Shown here one piece after another: positions 34,159-43,018 of a stretch of DNA of 64,000 bases (positions are counted from its first letter, which is position 1; every line of letters begins with the position of its first letter). Source of the stretch: Opeltia flavorubescens (Eukaryota; Ascomycota; Lecanoromycetes; Teloschistales; Teloschistaceae); contig KE546971.1 in the NCBI GenBank assembly GCA_000442125.1, positions 994,583 through 1,058,582 on the forward strand. Direction: 5' to 3'. A program made the translations under genes and the position numbers. A model generated the notes under the pieces. It had not been told where the DNA came from, ran no database searches, and saw nothing but the letters and a program-made list of their open reading frames with translations.

Positions 34159-34512
34159 TTACTCGCGAACCCGATAACACCCCATGGGCCCTACAGGATG
34201 TACGAAATCCACGTTCCACCGCCTCCTCGGTAAACCTGAACCCTCCATCATGATCTTCAGCAACTCTGGTTCCTTCTCGTTCATATCTCTCGCTCGTACC
34301 CAGCTCTCATGTTCCGAATCGTGCAGATAAAGATAAATTGCGTGGCAATCCTTTGTTGTCAGCCGTGGCTGAACTCCGAAGTAGCGATTGAAATAAGATG
34401 CGACTGTTTTGCAGGATAAGGCCACGTATATTCGAAGGAAGCAGAGGTAAAATAGCTGGTGCATTGATAAGTCGGGTCGTACGTTGCCGTTGTCGAGCGA
34501 TTGGGCGGGCAT
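34159..34512 (-). CDS. Small orphan protein, 117 aa
   Basis: Unrecognised. A single ORF from ATG 34512 (MPAQSLDNGNVRPDLSMHQL) to 34159. It has a helix-rich pattern: FLRIYVALSCKTVASYFNRYF, QPRLTTKDCHAIYLYLHD, and a C-terminal RRRWNVDFVHPVGPMG. The YFNRYFG-x-QPRLTTKDC stretch resembles a small helix-turn-helix or Myb-like arrangement, but that is a guess. No signal peptide or membrane segment. It converges on the GMC gene with 105 bp between stops. It could be a lineage-restricted gene or a chance ORF. Confidence 0.45.
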   Translation of the reverse strand: MPAQSLDNGNVRPDLSMHQLFYLCFLRIYVALSCKTVASYFNRYFGVQPRLTTKDCHAIYLYLHDSEHESWVRARDMNEKEPELLKIMMEGSGLPRRRWNVDFVHPVGPMGCYRVRE

Positions 34513-35512
34513 CCTTTGATAATTTTAAGGATGTTATTATTCTCTTGAGGCACTGAAGAAGAGGCAAGGAGGAAGTTGTAGGGTTCACGAGATTCCATAG
34601 TGGCAAGGAAGTGGCAAGATAGCTTATGAGATGGTCACAATGCAACAGAATAAAAGAGATTTCAGTCTTACTGTATGAGTGAATGACACGTATAGGAAGG
34701 TGTAGACTTGCATCGTATTATAAGTTTCTTCTACATCAGTTTATATGCCTCGGTATGCGAGACAGAATTCGAATCCGAGTAGTAGTTCCTAACAGAATAT
34801 TCATGACTATCCTCCGGGAAGACTTTATGAAACACGTGAAATTTCCAATGAAAAGTAGAATACAGGGAGATAGACTGTCGAAGAGCTTTCGGATGAGTCA
34901 TCAACACGAGAGCATGTGAAAGGGAATTTTTCATGCATGTAAAAACGTGAATAGAGGCGAACGGGACCAGCAGTCACCGAATCTCATACAAAAACCTACG
35001 TATGTAGCTCCGGTAGCCATTCTGATAGTAATGCTCTTTGTTCAGATTAATACAGATGGGTAAGGTAGTCGAGGTATCTGATGCACTGTTTGTGTCAAGC
35101 CTACCTTATTGACTTGCTGTGGAGGACCAAGCGGGCCAAGTACGGAATATGTGTACCCAAGTGGAAGCGCGCTACTGGGTTTTAGCGTCCGCATGCCTAG
35201 CTGCGGGAATCGTCACAATCGTGAGGTAGTATTCCCACCACTCCGTAGAACCAACAATCAACTCTGTGTTTAATGTACCCTCCTTATTTCTACTCATGAA
35301 AAGAATGGCCCAGTAGCTACGGTATAAATCTCAGCTCTACTCACAGCTCCCCAAACTTACATCGAGGCATCCAATCTGAGAACCCCACTGCCTATGCCCG
35401 CAATCTACATTGCTCTCCCCACCGAGCCCACGTACCGCTGAAAGCAGGAGACCTCACCCTCGTCATCTCACCTAACCACTCACCCCAGAGTTGCACTGAA
35501 AGGCTCTCCATA
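34513..35512. other. Gene-free kilobase before the RING gene
   Basis: 1,000 bp with no recognisable gene. A TATA-like GGTATAAATC occurs near 35320, about 190 bp upstream of the RING gene start, and the last 150 bp are pyrimidine-rich, as expected of a promoter and leader. Confidence 0.4.
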
Positions 35513-37338
35513 ATGGCAGCTGATACTAGCCTGAGCCAGCCAGCACTAACTCACATTCTCCAAAGCAATATCGACGATTTGCGGAATCTCGTGTCGTGCC
35601 GAATATGCGTACGCCCAATGTACGAACCCTACACCACTCAGTGCGGCCACACCTTTTGTTACAGCTGTCTCCGCCAATGGTTCGACCGTGACCATTCCAA
35701 GAAGACGTGTCCCGACTGCCGTGCCCATGTAGTCAATCAACCGGCCCCAGCATATCTGGTAGGTCGGAAGCTTTTGATTGCTCTCTTTGCCCCAAGCTTT
35801 GCTGATATGTAGTTCAGGTCCGAGAGATCACTCAAACCTTCATCAACACAGCTGCACTCCTACCACCTGGAGAGAATACGGAAGATCATAGGCAATTTCA
35901 AAGGGAGGAGGCAGAAATTGTTGACAAGGATAGGTCAAATCACAATCCGGATGGTGGACTCTTCAACGGTCGTTTCAAACCACATCTCCGGCGTCGTTCA
36001 CCGATCCGTGATGCGGCAGATGGTGTGATTAGGTGTCCAACCTGTGCTTGGGAACTCGACGATGGCATGTGTAATTCATGCGGCTACATCCTTGGACTTG
36101 ACGCCTATTCCCATTACGATGATGACGAAGATTTTATATCGGATGCCCAGTCCTTCTCTTCCAATGAACTAGAAGAAATACTTGCAGACCATCCCGACTA
36201 CTTGGACTATGACTCTACTGGCTCTGGCAACTACAGGTCACATCGGCGTCACATGGATCATTCACGACGACGAGCAGGTTTACCCACTCCACGACCGACC
36301 ATGCGTCGTAATCGACACCGGCCAGTCTCGCCAATGTCCAGTAGTTCTGAGAGTGATTTCCTCAGTGATGACTCTGGAAGTCCTACCTCCTCACTACGGA
36401 ATTTCATNGTTGAAGATATGGCGGTGGATGGCGATGCTGGATCCCACTCTGATGACTCCTCAGACTCCTCCGAACATGGCCCACGTTCTTCCCCGAGTGA
36501 TTCTGAACGCTCTCATGCCGATGAGGAGCCGTCTGACCTTCACTCGGACACTGGCTCGGATACAACACTTGTTACTACTGCCCGTCAACGGTCCCGTCGA
36601 CCTCGGATAGCCACGTCTTCCCCTGAAGCGAGTGATTCTGATGCTTCTCATTTCACTCGGTCATCACGGCTTTCTAGCTACGACGATGTACAGAACCAAG
36701 ATTCTGGTGGTTTCTCGCCGTTGCAACCAAACCTTGATGATCATAATTCCCAGGACATCCCCATCCAAATCGATAGCGATTCAGATGCTCCACCAATCCG
36801 CCGGGTAAGAAAACGTCCGACGGCAGTTCTTGTGTCATCCGATGAAGAGGACAACGATACTCGAGGAGTGGCTATTCAGTCGTTGCCCAGTGACACCGCG
36901 AGTAATAGAGCATCTGTAGATAGCGGTGGTCAGTCTCCGTCATTGGGTAGCCCTGATAGAAGCCGAGAAGAAACTTCGCCTACCCTCGACAATGCACCTT
37001 CACCTATCATGATCGCCTCAAGCCCTGTAAGACCGGGCTCTTCAAGGCGCGACCGATCATCAAATATGCTATCTCCATCTTCGGCTCCTTACCCTCAACG
37101 ATCGCCATCCGGAGTTCCCAGCGGGCGGTCCAGCACACGAGAGCACATTAGGCGACGCCGCTCACGGTCACTTACGGGACAATCATCACCATCGCCACAC
37201 CACAGATTCGAGCAACGCCGAGAAGACCGGAAGCGAGCCAAGCGGCAAATTAGGCAGCGGCGACTACATGAACAGCAGTCTCGGGGGCGGGCAGACCCTC
37301 TTGGTCAGCCCCAACAGCTGGCTTACATTGGCGTATGA
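35513..37338 (+). CDS. RING-finger protein with Ser-rich disordered tail
   Basis: Putative E3 ubiquitin ligase, 588 aa. Exon 1 is 35513-35758, intron 59 nt, exon 2 35818-37338. A C3HC4 RING spans about residues 29-69: Cys29-x2-Cys32, CGHTFCYSC (Cys44, His46, Cys49, Cys52) and CPDC (Cys66, Cys69). A second putative zinc ribbon follows at about residue 155-175: CPTCAWELDDGMCNSCGY. The rest is long, low-complexity and Ser/Asp/Arg-rich, with repeated SSDSE-like acidic patches and a basic C-terminus (RREDRKRAKRQIRQRRLHEQ), suggesting nuclear location. The family resembles fungal RING proteins of unknown substrate; I do not assign a symbol. An N at 36408 masks one residue. It converges on RRP9 with 288 bp between stops. 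Confidence 0.82.
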
Positions 37339-37626
37339 CGGGATTTTCCATGGCCGCTGTTTCTACGAGATCACTTGACTTTTCATTAGACCTAGACCGT
37401 AAGAAGAATGTTGAATTCATTGTATTGGCTCTTCCACTCAATGCAGCGATAGCATGGTGTTGGTCATCATAGGAGGCAGATGGGGGGAAAGGAGAAACAA
37501 AGGCGCGCACGGCAGGAGCAAAGATAAGGTGTCTTATTTCGGATGAGCTTATTTCGTTTCTTGCACCTTGGCTTACTGTGTTTTGCATCTCAGCTATGGC
37601 TTGATAGCAAATACATTGAAAACAGG

Positions 37627-39495
37627 CTACAATTCTGATTCTATGGTGCGGGTGTCCTGGCCCGTTGAATCTACGCCATTTGTTGCCACTTCTGGAGGCG
37701 ATTTCGAAGGAATCTCAAAGACCACAGCTCCATTCTTTCCTTTGTGGGTCTTCCATCTACCAAAGCGATGTTCTTTCCCTGTAGCAACAAGAATGCATAA
37801 GCCGTCTTTGCCTCTGTCACCGCGTTCAAAGACCTCGATGTCATTGATCACCCCTCTCACGACTGGCTGCTCTTCTCCCTTGTCCTGAAATTCGCTCGTT
37901 TCCGTCATTTGACTATTTTCCTCCTTCGTACCACCCACAGGTCCTTTCCCTAGAAACCCGACCTCTTCAATACGTCTCTTGTCCTCACTGACCCTCCAGA
38001 CCCTCACCCAACCATCCCAGCTTCCACTTAGTATCAGATCGCTGTACGGTATTGTCGCCAGTGCTGTTATCCATCGAGGCTGCGGCTCCCCAGGGACTTT
38101 GGGATCGGGTACCATCTCCGCCGAAGCTTCTCCCGGCGTCAACGGCGGATTCAATCCATGTGCCACAGGTACGGTGAAAACCGGTTTCTTCTTTTGTAAT
38201 GACCAGAGCGATATTCCGCCATTATCGCTTCCCGTAACGAACATTTCTTCGTCAATCATGGCGACGCGGTCGATACTTCCTTCCGCATAGAAAGTTTTCG
38301 GAATAGAATTACTATTCGTGACTGTGGAATCGTGCTCTTGACGTGGAGGTCTTCTCTTCTCACTACCTGTTCCTCCTCCTCCTCGAAACACCAATTGCGA
38401 CTCCTCGACCACTTTCCACAACCTCGCCGTTCGATCCCTAGCTCCTACACTCACGCATCGTTCCAGGGCCAAGGCCGCAACATCAACAACTTCATCCTGG
38501 TGCCCGAATAATGTTTCCATGTACCCCAGTTCATCCAGACTCCATGTCTTAATCGTGCGGTCTTTGGAGGAGGAATACAGCTGGTTCGTCCCCTTTCGAA
38601 ACGCGAGGCCCGTCACGGCGTCTCTGTGCTGATTGAAGATGCGGAGGGGCTTGAGGTCGGCAGCAGACCATATTATGAGCCGTTTGTCGGCGCCGCCTGT
38701 CGCGAGGTACTTTCCATCTTCAGAGGCGGCGACTGTGAGGATGGGGGCGGTATGATGTTGGTATTTCGGGTTGCGAGATTCGTGGTGGTTGCCGCGGGTG
38801 TAGAGGAGTTTGATGGGACGGCGGCGGGTTGGTGGAGGTGGCTTCTTGGGGATGTTCTTCTTCTTATTCAATGGAGGAGGGGTAGGAGGGGTGGGAAGTT
38901 GCCATTTGATTAGGGTCAAGTCTTTGGAAACGGTGTAGACGTATGGAGGGCAGACCGCTATAGAGGTGGTTGCTTGGGTATCAGCACGGAACAGCGTCTT
39001 TTGGGCGGCGGAGAAGTCGAGGGTTGATGCTATATGGCGGTAAAGTCGTCCTTTTGTTGCGGCCTATGCAGACGCTTAGACCAAGTTATATGGAAATTGT
39101 TCAGGAGAGAAACGTACAACATCCTCTTTCAACCTCTCCGCGATTAAGTCCCTGTCAACGTCTTCCGCATCGAAGCCGACAGTCTCGACTTCTCCCTTGA
39201 TGTTCTCGAGATACTGCTCTGCGAGCCGTAGGCGGCGTTCTGCCCCGGTCTCATCCTCGCTATCGGAAGCGCTACTGAGTGCTTCCTCCTCATCGCTGGC
39301 GCGGTGTAGTGCTCCTTCATCATCTGAGCCGCTCCCTGAAATTGACTCATCTCTTTTGGCCTTGGTATTGCTGTTCTTTGGTCTTGATTTTGAGCCGACG
39401 GTGGTGATTCTTTTTTTGTTTGTGGGGGCAACTGTTGCGGCGTCTTCCCTTTTACGCTTCTTCTGTGAGCTAGGAGCTGTGAAGAAAGAAGACAT
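37627..39495 (-). CDS. RRP9: U3 snoRNP-specific WD40 protein RRP9 (U3-55K)
   Basis: Core U3 snoRNP protein required for early pre-18S rRNA processing in the nucleolus; 604 aa. Exon 1 is 39118-39495 and exon 2 37627-39063, with a 54-nt intron. Exon 1 encodes a Lys/Ser-rich then acidic N-terminus (MSSFFTAPSSQKKRKREDAA, EEEALSSASDSEDETGAE) and the conserved RRLRLAEQYLENIK and DRDLIAERLKEDV. Exon 2 begins AATKGRLYRHIASTLDF and carries the beta-propeller: APILTVAASEDGKYLATGG, DAVTGLAFRKGTNQLYSSS, DEVVDVAALALERCVSVGA, and DLILSGSWDGWVRVWRV. The N-terminal block and propeller order are diagnostic of RRP9. A Pro-rich loop (PTPPTPPPLNKKKNIPKKPP) within the propeller is unusual. Divergent from PRE1. 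Confidence 0.93.
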
Positions 39496-39711
39496 TTATT
39501 CCGCTCTACGGAAGTACTGCAGTACCTGCCTCATCGGCTTCTAATCATGAGTATCAAATTTTGACCGATTGACGTCGGGAAGTTTTTCGCGTGTTTGTGC
39601 TCGGCGACTTTTCGGGCCCGAAAGTAGCTGCAAGCCAAGCTCATGCGTAGACTTTGAGCTTCCAATCATGTCCTCATAACTTGAATCAAACAAATATCCA
39701 GATCCACCAAA
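39496..39711. promoter_or_regulatory. Short divergent promoter RRP9/PRE1
   Basis: 216 bp between the RRP9 start codon and the first two bases of the PRE1 start codon. A ribosome-biogenesis gene and a proteasome gene share this compact spacer. No element identified. Confidence 0.45.
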
Positions 39712-40572
39712 ATGTGAGATGAACCGGGATTACGAAATGTTATCGCTAATAGTCTTGCAGGGAGAACTTACTCGGGTTGAGCGGTAAGGATTTCACCATC
39801 ATTGCGGCCTCCAAGGCCGCCATGAGAGGTGCAACAATCCTCAAAGCTTCCGATGACAAGACAAGGGAGCTCAACAAGAACACGCTGATGGCATTCATCG
39901 GAGAAGCGGGTGACACTGGTATGCTATGCTGGCTTTTCTGACCATGGGAGCTCCAGCTGATACATTCCCCTTCCAGTCCAGTTCGCCGAATACATACAAG
40001 CAAACATACAACTCTACTCCATGCGGAATGATACAGAATTGGGTCCAGCAGCTGTAGCAAACTTCGTTCGCGGAGAATTGGCAAGGAGTCTAAGATCAAG
40101 GAAACCGTATACAGTGAACCTGCTGTTGGGAGGAGTGGATCCTATTTCAAAGAAACCTCATCTATATTGGTTGGACTACCTGGCTTCGCTGGCACCTCTC
40201 CCATATGCAGCTCATGGATATGCCCAGTAGGTGCCAAGATGGGAACCTGCCCTCTGGAGCAGCTTGCATGAGTCTGCAAGATAAACTAATTTCTACCCAA
40301 GATACTATTGCCTCTCCATCCTCGATAAGCATCATCATCCCGACATCGATCTCGACCAAGGACTCAAGATCTTAAGAATGTGCACGGATGAACTCCAAAG
40401 GAGGTTACCGATTGATTTCAAAGGAGTATGTTACTTCCTGTCCATTCTGTGTTCTCCTTTAGCTCAAATATGGGTTGCTGATGTGCTGCGACAGATGCTG
40501 GTCAAAGTGATAGATAAGGATGGCATTCGAGAGATTGAATGGGACAATTCTAGGATTGTGAAAAGTGCATAG
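39712..40572 (+). CDS. PRE1: 20S proteasome beta-4 subunit (Pre1/PSMB2) with start codon split by an intron
   Basis: Non-catalytic beta-type subunit of the 20S core; 203 aa. Exons are 39712-39713 (the AT of ATG), 39761-39918, 39977-40226, 40302-40425 and 40495-40572. The first intron (39714-39760, 47 nt, GTGAGA...TTGCAG with a GCTAAT branch) lies inside the start codon: AT then G GAG AAC gives [20 protein letters not shown], the expected N-terminus of this subunit, which usually begins M-E-x-x-L-G. No ATG in exon 2 would give that start. Further landmarks are [53 protein letters not shown] and [20 protein letters not shown]. Four other junctions are frame-consistent. It lacks the catalytic Thr1, as expected for beta-4. 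Confidence 0.92.
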
Positions 40573-41011
40573 CGTGGCGTTCTTTGAGAGGTACCTGGAT
40601 TTTAAGCTTACATGCTTACATTGTTCGAATAACCTTCACTGGACACTGCTCCTTTTTTTCTCATCATGGCAGTGACAATACAGCCCAAAATGTGAGAGAA
40701 GACTGGCGCTACAATGCCCAGCAAGATTACCGTATTACCTCGTAATCTTTCAGCATCCTGAAAAGTCCAGGTTGGAGTCTGAATCAAGAAATGTGTACTT
40801 TATGTAAAATACGTGAATTGTTTGCTGGAATATCCTTGTATAGTTGTAGATTGCGTTTTTAATGCATGTTTACGCGACTTATACAATAATGAGAGACTTC
40901 GGGAATGATCCGCAAGCTCAGACCATTTGATTTTGACCACGTCCAAACTTTAAAGTACTACTACAATCGAAATCTGAAGTTTGGTAACCTTTGTAATTGA
41001 ACATTCAAAGC
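40573..41011. promoter_or_regulatory. Spacer, PRE1 3' end and SAD1 promoter
   Basis: 439 bp, AT-rich, between co-oriented genes. Nothing else recognised. Confidence 0.35.
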
Positions 41012-42727
41012 ATGGTTAAACGACAAGCAGACGAGTCTCTGGAAGATTTAGCAGCCCGGGATTCACCTCTTTCCAAGAAAGTGCGCGTGGAAGATGTTCC
41101 GGATGTTGAAGAGCAGCGCAATGGTTTTAGAGTACCGGCCCCGCCGAAGCTGGTGAACGGGCATCGAATAGAAGATGATGCAAGAAACGGCAATGGTATA
41201 CTAGCTGCGGCCGACCACGAAGAGGAGGAACTCAAGGAAGCCGAGCAGTCACCACAATTATCAGAAGTCGACGATGGGGTAGAGGACGAGCAGTCGGCAT
41301 ATTCTACAACATCACGGCAGAATGCGCCCACCGAGGGTTACTCGGACCTGTATCTTGACACCATAGACCGATCAGTACTTGACTTTGATTTTGAAAAGCT
41401 TTGCTCGGTATCCTTATCAAACATCAACGTCTACGCCTGTCTAGTATGCGGGAAATACTACCAGGGACGAGGTCCGAAATCACACGCCTACTTTCATGCC
41501 CTCGAAATCGGACATCATGTTTATGTCAATATGCAAACGAAGAAAGTTTACGTCCTCCCAGAAGGCTACGAGGTCAAGAGCAAAAGTTTGGAAGACATCA
41601 AATTCGTGGTGGATCCAAAACTGCCCAAAGAAGAGGTGATGAAGCTGGACAAGGTTGCCAAAGATGCCTGGGATCTATCGGGCAAGAAATACAGACCTGG
41701 CTTCGTAGGGATGAACAACATCAAAGAGAACGACTACTTCAACGCCGTCATCCAAGCCCTTTCCCATACTCCCCCCTTACGCAATTTCTTCATGCTTGAA
41801 GACCTCTCCTCCCATTCGGAGCTCGTCCAACGCTTCTCCGTCCTCGTCCGCAAGATTTGGAACACCCGCGCCTTCAAAACTCACGTCTCCCCCCACGAAC
41901 TCATACAGCAAGTCTCCCGTCAGTCCAACAAGCGCTTCGATCTCCTCCGCCAGTCCGACCCTGTCGACTTCCTCAGCTGGTTCCTCAACAACACCCACCT
42001 CGCCCTTGGCGGCAGCAAATCCAAACCTGGCACCAGCATCATCCACCGCGTCTTCCAAGGAAAGCTGAAAATCGAATCCCAACGCATCACCGCAAAAGCC
42101 GACGCGGGAGACCGTCTCCGGTTCGAAGAAGCAGCCGAAGTCATCGTGGAAACAACTCGCTACCTCATGCTTACGCTCGACCTCCCCGCCGCTCCCCTGT
42201 TCCAAGATGAACTCGACCGCAACATCATCCCCCAAGTCCCACTCACATCCATTCTCTCCAAATACGACGGCGTCAAAGCGCAAGAACATCTCAGCATGCG
42301 GAAACGATACCGTCTCCTGCACCCCTTACCGCCCTTCCTCCTCTTCCACATCAAACGTTTCTCGAAGAACAAGTTCGTCTCGGAGCGGAACCCGACTATC
42401 GTCACTTTCCCCGTTCGCTCCCTGGATATGGCGCCGTATGTGGAACCGAATCCGGCGGCGCACCCACCCGGAGAACCGATATGGTACGATCTTGTCGCGA
42501 ACGTGACGCACGAGGCTGTGAGGACGCGGGATGATAGTGTGGAAGGGGAGGCTGAGAGGAAGGTATGGAGGGTGCAAGTGAGGGATCGGGCGCGGGATGA
42601 ATGGTTGCAGGTGCAGGACTTGTTTGTCGAGAGGGTGGCGACGGAGACATTGTTTACCAAGGAGAGTTATTTGATGGTTTGGGAGAGGAGGAAGGATGGT
42701 GTGGGGAAGGGGAAGGGTAGAAGTTGA
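41012..42727 (+). CDS. SAD1: Tri-snRNP component SAD1/USP39 (inactive ubiquitin protease fold)
   Basis: U4/U6.U5 tri-snRNP-associated protein needed for pre-mRNA splicing; 571 aa, intronless. The ATG at 41012 (MVKRQADESLEDLA) is used; an in-frame TTG at 40997 is not a likely start. After an acidic N-terminus, a UBP-type zinc finger spans about residues 130-200: CSVSLSNINVYACLVCGKYY, GRGPKSHAYFHALEIGHHVY. The USP-like domain follows, beginning GFVGMNNIKENDYFNAVIQAL. At the position of the catalytic Cys of active USPs there is Asp241 (KEN-D-YF), so the protein cannot be a thiol protease, as known for Sad1/USP39. The His-box region LLFHIKRFSKNKF is retained around residue 446. Codons are more C-rich in 41780-42480 than in neighbouring genes. 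Confidence 0.95.
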   Translation: MVKRQADESLEDLAARDSPLSKKVRVEDVPDVEEQRNGFRVPAPPKLVNGHRIEDDARNGNGILAAADHEEEELKEAEQSPQLSEVDDGVEDEQSAYSTTSRQNAPTEGYSDLYLDTIDRSVLDFDFEKLCSVSLSNINVYACLVCGKYYQGRGPKSHAYFHALEIGHHVYVNMQTKKVYVLPEGYEVKSKSLEDIKFVVDPKLPKEEVMKLDKVAKDAWDLSGKKYRPGFVGMNNIKENDYFNAVIQALSHTPPLRNFFMLEDLSSHSELVQRFSVLVRKIWNTRAFKTHVSPHELIQQVSRQSNKRFDLLRQSDPVDFLSWFLNNTHLALGGSKSKPGTSIIHRVFQGKLKIESQRITAKADAGDRLRFEEAAEVIVETTRYLMLTLDLPAAPLFQDELDRNIIPQVPLTSILSKYDGVKAQEHLSMRKRYRLLHPLPPFLLFHIKRFSKNKFVSERNPTIVTFPVRSLDMAPYVEPNPAAHPPGEPIWYDLVANVTHEAVRTRDDSVEGEAERKVWRVQVRDRARDEWLQVQDLFVERVATETLFTKESYLMVWERRKDGVGKGKGRS

Positions 42728-42913
42728 TAGTCGATATAGCTTAATCATACAAGTTGATACTACAATAGTACAGCAAAGCACCTCTACAGTCGTCATGAAC
42801 CGAGTTGACCATCAGAATGATCCAAGTAAATGGCCTGTCAAAGTCAATCCTCTGATTCCAAACATGTGATTTGAATACAATGTCCATAAGCCAGGTATCT
42901 CATGCCAGACCGT

Positions 42914-42956
42914 CCCATACCAATACCCATTCCCATACCAATACCAATACCCATCC
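42914..42956. repeat. Short imperfect tandem repeat (CCCATACCAATA units)
   Basis: Alternating CCCATAC, CAATAC and CCATTC hexamer-like units in the spacer between SAD1 and the membrane-protein gene. On the minus strand the units read GGTATTGG/GGGATGGG. It is non-coding here; likely a small minisatellite. Confidence 0.6.
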
Positions 42957-43018
42957 TACTGCCTTTCCACCTTTCGAGGTATCCCTTCAATGCATGACTC
43001 TGATCAGAGATGTCTATC

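Noticed and set aside
34760-34785. tRNA B-box-like GAATTCGAATCC
   Set aside because: No A box at the right spacing and no cloverleaf stem pairing.
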